Below are positions 45,083 through 54,771 of a stretch of 64,000 bases of DNA, one piece after another. Each line of letters begins with the position of its first letter. Position 1 is the stretch's first letter. A program made the position numbers and the translations under genes. The notes beneath the pieces were generated by a model, which worked only from the letters and a program-made list of their open reading frames with translations, was not told the origin of the DNA and searched no databases. The DNA is from Spirochaetota bacterium (GTDB lineage: Bacteria; Spirochaetota; UBA4802; JAFGJZ01). The DNA is taken from assembly GCA_029554345.1 (NCBI GenBank), contig JAKPJF010000182.1:1-64000 (forward strand), written 5' to 3'.

Positions 45083-45952
45083 TTATCTGAAATCGTTAAT
45101 TGATGCGCTCTTTTTCTCATCAAGTTCAACAGTCTCTTTGAGATGTTTATACTGAGGAGTATCGATTCCGTACTTAAGCTCCGCAGCTGTAAGAAGAGAT
45201 CTGTTCTTTTTCTGTTTCCATTTGAGCTTTTCTTCTTCGCTAATAATTCTGCTCTTTGCAGTTGAAGCTTCCATAAACCCGTAACAGCTTGCCATATAGT
45301 TATAGGCCCAAACGTCGTTTTTGGTTTTTTCATTTATCTGCACATATCGTTCAAGAACAGGAATGCAAGGAAGAAGGTTCTGTATATCATACTGCGTAGA
45401 AACATAAGCCTGGAAAAGTTTAATCTGAGCATTTGTATATGCAGTATCGGCTTTAATTTTAACCGACTGTATATCGTCCATATGATTGATTGCTCTGGTA
45501 AAATAAGTTATTGATTTAACTTTTGCTTCATATTTTAAATAAGAAATCTGGCGTTTTTCCTGGTTTTTTCTGTCAATTTCCTGCCAGTACCATCTTTCAT
45601 TTAAATTATTTTTCTTGGCAAAAACTGCTTTTAACTTATTAACTTCAACTTCCATATCGCTAAGGATGTCAAGACCGGTAGAATATTCATCAATTGCCAT
45701 TTTCAAAAGATTTTCAGAATATTCATCACTGAGTTTTTCCAGTTCAGCAAGTGCTTTAATATAAGGTTGAAAATCAGTAACTCGCCAACCTGTCATGTCG
45801 GAAGGTGAATCTTCGTCTGATTTTGCAACTGCTTCCTTTTTTTCTGCATCAGATGCAGCAGCTGTTGCTTCCTGCGAATGCAATGAAACGGAAAAAAAAG
45901 CAAATAATGCCATAAACGCGCAAACAGCTTTTTTTGATTGAATAAATTTCAT
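45083..45952 (-). CDS. Periplasmic helical (TPR-like) protein
   Basis: 289 residues from ATG 45952 (AAGGGG upstream; an in-frame ATG at 45979 lacks a site). Signal peptide about 1-27 (AVCAFMALFAFFSVSLHSQE), a disordered Ala/Lys/Glu stretch, then long helices: FQPYIKALAELEKLSDEYSE, NLLKMAIDEYSTGLDIL, LNERWYWQEIDRKNQEKRQI, and TPR-like pairs (AIKLFQAYVSTQYDIQNLLP-like, LERYVQINEKTKNDVWAYNY). From memory this pattern resembles leptospiral flagellar coiling protein FcpA, which would fit a spirochaete, but I cannot verify it. Not next to flagellar genes. Confidence 0.55.
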   Translation of the reverse strand: MKFIQSKKAVCAFMALFAFFSVSLHSQEATAAASDAEKKEAVAKSDEDSPSDMTGWRVTDFQPYIKALAELEKLSDEYSENLLKMAIDEYSTGLDILSDMEVEVNKLKAVFAKKNNLNERWYWQEIDRKNQEKRQISYLKYEAKVKSITYFTRAINHMDDIQSVKIKADTAYTNAQIKLFQAYVSTQYDIQNLLPCIPVLERYVQINEKTKNDVWAYNYMASCYGFMEASTAKSRIISEEEKLKWKQKKNRSLLTAAELKYGIDTPQYKHLKETVELDEKKSASINDFR

Positions 45953-46009
45953 AATAAACCCCTTAAAGTCAAAATACATCCCTTACTCCAATTGTTCCGG
46001 GGATAGACA

Positions 46010-46029
46010 GGATATTTTATAAAATATCC
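46010..46029. promoter_or_regulatory. 20-bp perfect palindrome in a divergent intergenic region
   Basis: GGATATTTTATAAAATATCC is a perfect 20-bp palindrome in the 212-base gap between the periplasmic protein (start 45952) and the Mla permease (start 46165). Its symmetry and position suit an operator for a dimeric regulator, though no regulator is near. Confidence 0.55.
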
Positions 46030-46164
46030 ATAGTCAATATAATGTATCGGCAAAAATTCTGCAAATATTTAAAAAAAATGATCATAACTTTAGATGCGTC
46101 TTTTATTTCTATTAAGAATGACATATTTGTTTGACATTGTTAGAGCCGGGAAGTAGAAGGAGCC

Positions 46165-46968
46165 ATGAGATTGTGGGGTAAAATCGAAAATTTTCTTGCT
46201 CTTACCGGTAGAAAGGTAATTGCATTTTTTTCCGGATATATTGAATTTCAGCATTATCTAAAATCAATCTTTAATTCTTTTAAGTCCCTTAAGTATCTTA
46301 GATTGCGTTCACTTTATTCTACGGTTCTTCTTCAGACAAAGTACACCGGTCTTGATGCTGTTTTTTTAATATCAGTTGTTGCTCTTATGCTTGGGGCAAC
46401 AGTAATTATTCAGGCATCGCAAAAATTTCCTAAATTCGGAATTGATTCATTTATTGGGGATCTTCTTGTTTTAATCATAATACGTGAAATCGGACCTCTC
46501 GCTACAGCGATGATTGTCACAAGCCGGAGCGGTTCTGCTATTTCCGCAGAAATTGCTACACAAAAGCAGAATCACGAAATACGTTCTCTGGAACTTCTGG
46601 GGATAGACACCAAGCTGTATATTGTATTTCCAAGAATCATTGCAAGTATTCTTTCAATTATATCTCTCGTTATTCTTTTTGATGTTGTTGCTCTTGCCGG
46701 CGGTTATTTGATTTCGAGACTATTTATTTTTATTCCTCCTCAGCAATTTCTAGCTACAATAATTAATGCTTTTTCTTTTGAGGATCTTCTTATAACTTTT
46801 CTAAAGAGTCTTATGTACGGTATTCTTATTCCTTTGATATGCTGTTATTACGGATTCCGTCCTTCAACTGCATTTCAAATTCCAATTTATGTTTCAAGAG
46901 CCGTAGTTCGCACTCTTCTCTCTGTTTTTATTGTAAATGCCTTGATTTCATTTCTTTTTTATTTATGA
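46165..46968 (+). CDS. mlaE: MlaE-family ABC transporter permease
   Basis: 267 residues with GGAG upstream. Permease pattern: LDAVFLISVVALMLGATVII, LVLIIIREIGPLATAMIVTS, RSGSAISAEIATQKQNHEIR, SLELLGIDTKLYIVFPRIIA, and ISFLFYL at the end. MlaE with an MCE protein moves phospholipids between membranes. Next in line is the ATPase gene. A TTGACA is visible at about 46132 in the leader. Confidence 0.9.
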   Translation: MRLWGKIENFLALTGRKVIAFFSGYIEFQHYLKSIFNSFKSLKYLRLRSLYSTVLLQTKYTGLDAVFLISVVALMLGATVIIQASQKFPKFGIDSFIGDLLVLIIIREIGPLATAMIVTSRSGSAISAEIATQKQNHEIRSLELLGIDTKLYIVFPRIIASILSIISLVILFDVVALAGGYLISRLFIFIPPQQFLATIINAFSFEDLLITFLKSLMYGILIPLICCYYGFRPSTAFQIPIYVSRAVVRTLLSVFIVNALISFLFYL

Positions 46969-46987
46969 TAGGTTTATAGTAGAGGAT

Positions 46988-47743
46988 ATGGAAAACAGTT
47001 TTTTATCGGTTAGAAATATGTCTTATATGCTCGATATACATTCGACTCTCCGAGGCATAACTTTTGATCTCAAACAGGGTGAAAACATTATTTTTTTCGG
47101 GCTTGAAAACTCGGGAATTGATAAAATATGTCCTTTCATATCATGCGCAATTGATGACTTTGAAGGTGAAGTTTTTTTTAAAGGGCATGATGTTAAAAAT
47201 GCTTCTTATTATGAGCGTAATATCATAAGAAAGGATATGGTGTATCTCCAGCGTGGTTATGGTCTTATTACCAATATGACCGTTTATGAAAATATAGCGC
47301 TTCCACTCAAATACCACTCTAATATGACTTCAGATGAAATAGATTTCAGAGTTAATCAGCTTATTGACGAAATGGAAATAGATCTTTCAAGGGATATGCG
47401 TCCGGTCGACATCTACCAATCAGAAAGACTTAAAACCGCATTCGCAAGAGCAATTGTCCTTAATCCGGATCTTCTACTTGCGGAACATCCTCTTGAAGCA
47501 CAATGCGTACTGAATGTTATGTCTGTTATGCGTTCTCTTAAAAAATGGGCGGATTCACCGCTTAAATCTGTTATTATAGTCGCATATAATCCTGCAGTTT
47601 TTTCAGATATTGCAAACCGTTTTATAATGCTTTACCGTGGTGAAGTTGTTTTTGACGGCACGCGTGAAGAATTTTTGTCGACAACTAATGAATATGTGGT
47701 TCAATATATGACATTCTCTCCGAAGGGACCAATGTTGGTGTGA
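46988..47743 (+). CDS. MlaF-like ABC ATPase with degenerate catalytic motifs
   Basis: 251 residues, in the position of mlaF. The ABC fold is recognisable (DLKQGENIIFFGLENSG, MVYLQRGYGLITNMTVYENI with Q-loop Gln88, VFDGTREEF) but the catalytic features are missing. Walker A reads GLENSGIDKI (38-47): the Lys is Ile44 and the Ser/Thr is Asp45. The signature LSGGQ is IYQSER (142-147). At the Walker B, LLLAEHP (162-168) puts His167 where the catalytic Glu should be and Glu166 for Asp. The H-loop His is Tyr200. It is probably unable to hydrolyse ATP, or only structural. Neighbours MlaE and MlaD are normal. Confidence 0.82.
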   Translation: MENSFLSVRNMSYMLDIHSTLRGITFDLKQGENIIFFGLENSGIDKICPFISCAIDDFEGEVFFKGHDVKNASYYERNIIRKDMVYLQRGYGLITNMTVYENIALPLKYHSNMTSDEIDFRVNQLIDEMEIDLSRDMRPVDIYQSERLKTAFARAIVLNPDLLLAEHPLEAQCVLNVMSVMRSLKKWADSPLKSVIIVAYNPAVFSDIANRFIMLYRGEVVFDGTREEFLSTTNEYVVQYMTFSPKGPMLV

Positions 47744-47750
47744 GGCTGAA

Positions 47751-48428
47751 ATGGCAAAACGTGTTTTTGAAATAAAAGTAGGTCTTTTTTTTATAATACC
47801 CATTGTATTGATGATAGTGTTTGTCGTTCTTAAACTCGGATATTCGCTCAGTACTGACACAATCGATGTCTATCTTAAAATTGACAATATCAAAATGATA
47901 AAAGACGGCACAGCCGTTAAAGTAAAAGGTTATGATATCGGAAGGGTTGTTTCTATTGAGCCGGTTTATCAGCCTGAGCTTCATTTTCTGGTTACTTTGA
48001 GAATTTCCGATCAAATATTTCTAAATGAAGACTGTGTAGCGGTTATTCAAAATCAAAATGTAATTGGTGATGCTATTATTGAATTAAGAAATCCTGTTAA
48101 AAAAGGTAAACCTCTTCAACCCGGAGATGTTGTTGAAGGTATAGAATATGTCAGCATTGAAGCATTGTTGGGTGATGTTCATAAACTTCTTGTTTCTGTA
48201 ACTGACACTGTAAATATAATAAAGGATATTTCTAGCGACAGTAAACAGGATATACGTAAATTTCTGGGAGAACTTTCCGCTTCAAGCTCAACACTCAGCA
48301 ATATTCTTGATGATTCCCAGGCAGATGTCGTAAAAACCATGGGGACATTAAGACAGACAAGTGAAACTATAAAAGAGATTTCTGATGAGCTTAAAAAGCG
48401 TCCGCTCAAATTTCTTCTCAAGGAATAA
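47751..48428 (+). CDS. mlaD: MCE-domain protein (MlaD-like)
   Basis: 225 residues: N-terminal anchor (VGLFFIIPIVLMIVFVVLKL), MCE domain (IDVYLKIDNIKMIKDGTAVK, VKGYDIGRVVSIEPV, AVIQNQNVIGDAIIELRNP) and a helical C-terminal tail (about 140-225). It forms the periplasmic lipid-carrying ring. It overlaps the following glycosyltransferase start by 44 bases. Confidence 0.9.
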   Translation: MAKRVFEIKVGLFFIIPIVLMIVFVVLKLGYSLSTDTIDVYLKIDNIKMIKDGTAVKVKGYDIGRVVSIEPVYQPELHFLVTLRISDQIFLNEDCVAVIQNQNVIGDAIIELRNPVKKGKPLQPGDVVEGIEYVSIEALLGDVHKLLVSVTDTVNIIKDISSDSKQDIRKFLGELSASSSTLSNILDDSQADVVKTMGTLRQTSETIKEISDELKKRPLKFLLKE

Positions 48429-49290
48429 GCCGTTTTTTTCTGTTATTATTCCGGTATTTAACAGAAAAGAGTTTATTGAAAGGGCGGTGAATTCTGTTTT
48501 ATCGCAGGATTTACAAGATTATGAATTAATTATTGTCGATGACGGTTCGACTGACGGTTTAGATAATGTTATCTTCCGCTCAGATATCATCGTAATTAGA
48601 AAGGAAAATGGAGGAGTGAGTTCGGCCCGTAATGCCGGCATCAGAAAGGCTTCCGGTGAATATATTGCTTTTTTGGATTCTGACGATGAGTGGAAGAGTA
48701 ATAAATTATCTCTCCAGCAAAAATTTATAGTTGAGAATCCCGAAATAAGAATATTTCAGTCAGATGAAGAGTGGATCCGGCGCGGTGAAAAAGTAAATCC
48801 GAAAAACATCCATCAAAAAATCTTCGGAGATATTTTTTACAATTCATTAAAACTATGTTTGGTTTCTCCTTCTGCTGTTGTTGTTCGAAATGATATTTTT
48901 GATCAATATGGTTTATTTGATGAAAAAATGCCGGTTTGTGAAGATTATGATCTTTGGCTGAGAATATCTGCAAGAGAGCCCTTCGGTCTGTTAAATGAAA
49001 AATTGATTATTAAATATGGCGGGGCGCATGATCAGCTTTCTTCATCCAAATGGGGTATGGATAGATATAGAATTTATTCGATGATAAAATTTTTAGATGG
49101 TACATACGAAAGGCTTTCATCGCATAAAGAATATAAACTTAAAGAAGAACTCTTTCGAAAGATAGAAGTTCTTTTAAAAGGATGCATCAAACACGGCCGA
49201 ATTGATTTTGCACTGCATCTCGAAAATCTTCGTGATTCTATCGGGAATAACTTAAACAGTACAGATTCGACGTTCCTCTTGCAAGAATAA
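48385..49290 (+). CDS. Family 2 glycosyltransferase
   Basis: 301 residues. GT-A fold: FFSVIIPVFNRKEFIERAVN, IIVDDGSTDG (DDGSTDG), SSARNAGIRKASGEYIAFLD and DSDDEW, with metal-binding DxD. Then a region with CEDYDLWLRISARE (the ED motif). It adds a sugar to a cell-surface glycan; donor and acceptor unknown. Start ATG 48385 lies inside mlaD; no other good start is visible. Confidence 0.88.
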   Translation: MSLKSVRSNFFSRNKPFFSVIIPVFNRKEFIERAVNSVLSQDLQDYELIIVDDGSTDGLDNVIFRSDIIVIRKENGGVSSARNAGIRKASGEYIAFLDSDDEWKSNKLSLQQKFIVENPEIRIFQSDEEWIRRGEKVNPKNIHQKIFGDIFYNSLKLCLVSPSAVVVRNDIFDQYGLFDEKMPVCEDYDLWLRISAREPFGLLNEKLIIKYGGAHDQLSSSKWGMDRYRIYSMIKFLDGTYERLSSHKEYKLKEELFRKIEVLLKGCIKHGRIDFALHLENLRDSIGNNLNSTDSTFLLQE

Positions 49291-50302
49291 CGTTTCCTGA
49301 ATTTTTAAGTTCTATTGCTTTGTCAGGGAAATTTCTGTTGTAAAGCAATCCGTTTTCAAGACTAAACATGAAAACAGTAGAACCTGTGTTGTTCATGCAT
49401 GAAAGTACTGCGAAATCTCCGGTTATTAAAGCGGATGTGTGGCCAGTTCTTATCTCCGGAATTTTATATGCGGCAATAGTTTTGCATTTTTTAGAGAAAA
49501 AGATAATCTGATCTCCGCTGATAATTACTGAATTTCCGTCATTATTAATATCAACAGCCGTTTTTGTAACGCTTACATTCGGCAGTTGTGAAATAAATTC
49601 TTTGGACTTTTTAATATCTATTATCTTGAGATAATCTTTTTTTTCATTTCCAAAATGAACTGCAAGAAAAGATCCGTTTATGTTAACTGAAGCTGTTTTT
49701 ACTGGAAGATTATCGACAGTTTTTCCAGAGTGAATAGTTTTACCGTCTTCATCAATCAGGTAATATGATCCATCCAGAAATCCAATCACGGCATAATCCG
49801 TTTCTTTTGAAAAGGAAATATTTGTGCAGAATCTGCCCGCAATTCTGTTTTCAAGCTGATTCCCATTCTTGTCGAGAATTTTGACTTCACTGTGATCTGC
49901 AACCAGAAGCAGTACAATTTTACCATTATGTGAAATTAATGGATACTGTTCGGATTTTTTTTGCCAAAATCTTGCTGATGTAATATCGTAGAAATCGACA
50001 GATTCGCCGATCTTCTGGTATAGTGCGAAATATTGTCCATTTCCGCTTGTTGAGGCTATATATCCTTCAGGCACAGGAGCCGATGAAGATATTCCGCTTG
50101 TCTTCAGAGAATATACATCAGATGGGATTTTTACTGAAAAAGAGGCTCTACCGTCTTTTATATACGGCGAGGCTTGAATTTTAAGAGACGGATTGAAGGA
50201 GCCTTCCCATTCCGGAAGGATGATTTCGGGTTCATCAAATCTGATCATTGGAATTGCGGATAATAGAGCACCGGCAAGAAGTCCGAGAATTATATTTTTC
50301 AT
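49238..50302 (-). CDS. Membrane-anchored beta-propeller-like protein
   Basis: 354 residues: signal or anchor (NIILGLLAGALLSAIPMI), then strand-rich repeats (KIVLLLVADHSEVKILDKNG, DYAVIGFLDGSYYLIDEDGK, SFLAVHFGNEKKDYLKIIDI, SVIISGDQIIFFSKK, FAVLSCMNNTGSTVFMFSLE) like WD40/PQQ-type blades. No family recognised. Its 3' end overlaps the glycosyltransferase by 53 bases in opposite orientation. Confidence 0.62.
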   Translation of the reverse strand: MKNIILGLLAGALLSAIPMIRFDEPEIILPEWEGSFNPSLKIQASPYIKDGRASFSVKIPSDVYSLKTSGISSSAPVPEGYIASTSGNGQYFALYQKIGESVDFYDITSARFWQKKSEQYPLISHNGKIVLLLVADHSEVKILDKNGNQLENRIAGRFCTNISFSKETDYAVIGFLDGSYYLIDEDGKTIHSGKTVDNLPVKTASVNINGSFLAVHFGNEKKDYLKIIDIKKSKEFISQLPNVSVTKTAVDINNDGNSVIISGDQIIFFSKKCKTIAAYKIPEIRTGHTSALITGDFAVLSCMNNTGSTVFMFSLENGLLYNRNFPDKAIELKNSGNVILARGTSNLYCLSYSR

Positions 50303-50416
50303 TAAATGCCTGTTTTAGTATTTATTATGGGAACTAAAAAGGTTAGGCAGTATGATGTCAAACAAAATTATCTTGAAAGTTTTGTGCAATGTGCTTATGT
50401 GAGTCAATGGTGAACA

Positions 50417-52066
50417 ATGAAGATAATGCTTGTATATTTATGCGATCATGAAGACAGAAATGATTACTATATATCTCTGCTTCCGGTAGGTCTATTTTCA
50501 ATCGCATCATTTCTTGAGTCAAAAGGACATGATATCGTGCTTGCTAATTATTCTCATGTCGGCAGTACAAAAGCGCATGATGAAATATTAAAATTTAAAC
50601 CTGATATTCTCGGAATTTCAGTTTTTACCCATAATAAGAACGAATCCAATAAACTTATAAAACTTTTCGAAGGAAGAAAAAAATTTCATCTTACTATCGG
50701 GGGAGTTCATGCTTCATTTTTGGCAGAGCAATATCTTAAACGTTTTCCGTCGGTTGATTCTATAATTAAAGGTGAAGGAGAAAACGCATTTCTTGATCTT
50801 ATTGACGATCTAAAAGCAGGTAAAAAAGAAAAAAAAATATACGAATGCCGAAGACTTGAAGATCTTTCGGAAGTAAAGCTTTCGTCAAAGTTTTCAGGAA
50901 TATCAATCGGAATTAATCCCAATGAGCAGTTTAAATATATTATTACATCAAGAGGCTGCCCTAACTCATGCACTTACTGTTCATCACCGGCATACTGGAC
51001 ACGTAAGGTTACTTATTCTTCTGTCGATGATATTATTGCAGAGATAAAATTTCTTCAAAACCGTTACGGAATTATTTATTTCGGAATCAGAGATGATAAT
51101 TTCACATTAAAGAAAACCCGTGTAATGGAATTTTGCGACAAACTTATTAAAAACAAAATATATATTATGTGGAACTGTCAGAGCAGGGTCGATACTATCG
51201 ATTTTGAAATGCTTACCGCGATGAAACTATCGGGATTGGAACATATTCAGTTCGGAGTTGAATCGGGTTCTGAAAAAATACTTTCATTATATGATAAAAA
51301 AATAACCCCGCAAAAAATAATTTCGGCATCTGAAATGGTACGGCGTGCCGGAGTATATCTTTCCGTCTATCTGATGTGCGGAGTTTTTGACGAGACAAAA
51401 GCTGATGTCCGTAAAACAAAAGAACTCATTGGGAAGATTCTTCCGGGTGATGTTCTAGTATCTCCTGTTGCATATTATCCGGGAACTGCATTATATAATC
51501 AAGCGGTAAAAAAAGGACTTATTTCTGACTCGGAATGGTTTAAAAAAACAAGAGGAATTTATCTCCGTAATGATGATGAATCAAATGATATGATTGATGA
51601 TATTTTAAATTGCGCATCCATCATAAGAGAAAAGGCATGGTATAGGGATAAGGATTTTGATTTTCACAGAAAAAATATCGGAGCGGATTCGTGGGTTACT
51701 GAAATTTTACATGGAGACTTTAAGCTTGATTGTGATAAAATGTCTCAAGCTAGATCTTTTTATGCAAAGGCCGCAAAGATTGCTCCCTTAAATCCATGGC
51801 CGTATCTACGAAACGGCAAGGCTTTTTTCTTTGAAGGTGATTTTGAATCCGCTTTAAAAAGCTACATTCAGGTTACTGATCTAGTTCCTAATTATTACGG
51901 GGGATGGCTTAAATCGGCAGAAAGTGCGATTGCTTCAGGACGGCTTGAACTTGCTGAAGAATGCGTAAAAAAAGCAAAAGAGCTTAATTCCTATGATCAG
52001 AGGATTGACGGTGTACTTAGTACTTTGAACAAAAATATTAAAAATCGATACTCATGTAAAAATTAA
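50417..52066 (+). CDS. B12-binding radical SAM protein with C-terminal TPR
   Basis: 549 residues. N-terminal cobalamin-binding-like domain (about 1-130, LANYSHVG, PDILGISVFTHNKN, TIGGVHASF); radical SAM domain with Cys181, Cys185 and Cys188 in RGCPNSCTYC, then IYFGIRDDNFTLKK and GLEHIQFGVESGSEKIL; C-terminal TPR-like repeats (LNPWPYLRNGKAFFFEGDFE, YYGGWLKSAESAIASGRLEL). Such proteins methylate or rearrange unreactive carbons, often in lipid or cofactor synthesis. The canonical DxHxxG of cobalamin binding is not obvious, so cobalamin binding is uncertain. Confidence 0.88.
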   Translation: MKIMLVYLCDHEDRNDYYISLLPVGLFSIASFLESKGHDIVLANYSHVGSTKAHDEILKFKPDILGISVFTHNKNESNKLIKLFEGRKKFHLTIGGVHASFLAEQYLKRFPSVDSIIKGEGENAFLDLIDDLKAGKKEKKIYECRRLEDLSEVKLSSKFSGISIGINPNEQFKYIITSRGCPNSCTYCSSPAYWTRKVTYSSVDDIIAEIKFLQNRYGIIYFGIRDDNFTLKKTRVMEFCDKLIKNKIYIMWNCQSRVDTIDFEMLTAMKLSGLEHIQFGVESGSEKILSLYDKKITPQKIISASEMVRRAGVYLSVYLMCGVFDETKADVRKTKELIGKILPGDVLVSPVAYYPGTALYNQAVKKGLISDSEWFKKTRGIYLRNDDESNDMIDDILNCASIIREKAWYRDKDFDFHRKNIGADSWVTEILHGDFKLDCDKMSQARSFYAKAAKIAPLNPWPYLRNGKAFFFEGDFESALKSYIQVTDLVPNYYGGWLKSAESAIASGRLELAEECVKKAKELNSYDQRIDGVLSTLNKNIKNRYSCKN

Positions 52067-52370
52067 AAGTATTAAAGGCTTTTTTTTCATCTTTTCCGAA
52101 ACGGTTTGTCTGCTGCTCGCGGTATTCTGTGTAAAGCGGATCTATCTCGATGCCGTTTAGAAAATCAGTTTTCTGTTTAAAGTACATTACATAACGTGGA
52201 TCTCCATACCAGAAGATAAGTGTAACATTTGTCGGATAGTCTGTTTTATATGGATTACGGGTATGAAAAAACATAGGAGCTGCACATGATGATAATGCAC
52301 AGGCAGTAACTAACGAAAATAATACTTTAAATCCGCTTTTTTTTGCGGCAGAGGAATCTTTACCGGACAT
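52038..52370 (-). CDS. Small lipoprotein of unknown function
   Basis: 110 residues with a lipobox LSSC (residues about 26-29, after FKVLFSLVTACA). The mature part (TRNPYKTDYPTNVTLIFWYG, DPRYVMYFKQKTDFLNGIEI) has no recognised family. Its 3' end overlaps the radical SAM gene by 29 bases on the opposite strand. Confidence 0.6.
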   Translation of the reverse strand: MSGKDSSAAKKSGFKVLFSLVTACALSSCAAPMFFHTRNPYKTDYPTNVTLIFWYGDPRYVMYFKQKTDFLNGIEIDPLYTEYREQQTNRFGKDEKKAFNTFNFYMSIDF

Positions 52371-52452
52371 AATTTATTGATTGACGCTTTTCCCTTTGAT
52401 AAAAGATTAATTTCGACGGGAAAATTATCAAGACAATTTCCTGTTTTCTTGA

Positions 52453-54090
<1,638 letters not shown>

Positions 54091-54095
54091 TTTCT

Positions 54096-54427
54096 ACAGG
54101 ATGTAGAAACATTGCCCGCGAGGCGGACGAAGTCCGCAGCGGGACAACGCAAGCAATACCTCGGAGATTGAGGCGTTAAATTGATTTAAGGTTGTATTCG
54201 GAGCGAACAGGAAGTTCGCGGAGATAACGAATCATTTTATTGATATCATTAGCAAATTTGCACAGGATGTAGAAACATTGCCCGCGAGGCGGACGAAGTC
54301 CGCAGCGGGACAACGCTAGCAATACCTCGGAGATTGAGGCGTTAAATTGATTTAAGGTTGCATTCGGAGCGAACAGGAAGTTCGCGGAGATAACGAATTA
54401 TTTTATTGATATCATTAGCAAATTTGC
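54096..54427. repeat. Two tandem 166-bp structured repeats
   Basis: Copy 1 (54096-54261) and copy 2 (54262-54427) differ at only three positions seen by eye (for example CGCAAGC/CGCTAGC, GTTGTATT/GTTGCATT, GAATCATT/GAATTATT). Each carries a stem CCCGC...GCGGG enclosing GCGGAC-GAA-GTCCGC, a CCTC/GAGG hairpin, GCGAAC/GTTCGC and GCAAATTTGC (perfect palindrome). Together with the insert and copy 3 this fills the gap 54091-54771, with no gene. GTTTCTACA/TGTAGAAAC (54090-54110) overlaps the pgi end and may act as its terminator. Confidence 0.92.
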
Positions 54428-54445
54428 ACGGAGGCGGAAACTGAA

Positions 54446-54570
54446 GAGACGCTTTCGTGCGAACTTTGAGCCATCACGATGATGGCAACGAGACTTTGTG
54501 CCAGGGATGGCACAAAAAAAGTCGAGCAGTCGCATATTGAAGCGTCTCGTATGTCGGGATCGTTCCGACA
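54446..54570. other. Cloverleaf-like structured element between repeat copies
   Basis: Closing stem GAGACGCTT (54446-54454) with AAGCGTCTC (54540-54548); second stem TGCGA (54458-54462) with TCGCA (54530-54534); hairpin GCCATC/GATGGC (54470-54486); hairpin TTTGTGCCA/TGGCACAAA with a GGGA tetraloop (54495-54516), extended by GAC/GTC over an A bulge; then an outside hairpin TGTCGG/CCGACA (54552-54570). All pairs are exact. It could be a structured RNA on either strand or a mobile palindromic DNA element. Not matched to any family I know. Confidence 0.6.
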
Positions 54571-54680
54571 GTCCGCGAGGCGGACGAAGTCCGCAGCGGG
54601 AGAACGCAAGCAATGCCTCGGAGATTGAGGCGTTAAATTGACTTAAGGTTGCATTCGAAGCGAACATGTATATCGCACAG
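54571..54680. repeat. Third, diverged partial copy of the 166-bp repeat
   Basis: Starts with the GCGAGGCGGACGAAGTCCGC core at 54575, then GAGATTGAGGCGTTAAATTG, and closes with ACAGGATGTG near 54686. It is shorter and more diverged than copies 1 and 2, and offset by 291 bases from copy 2 because of the insert. Confidence 0.85.
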
Positions 54681-54771
54681 GATGTGAACACCATTTTGTT
54701 TTGTTACGTCGTACATTACCATTGGGAAATGCTTTATTACCGAAGTCCTTTTGATACCATCGGAGTAAAAT

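Noticed and set aside
54096-54700. CRISPR array
   Set aside because: Repeat length (166 bp), only three copies, no spacers and no cas genes.
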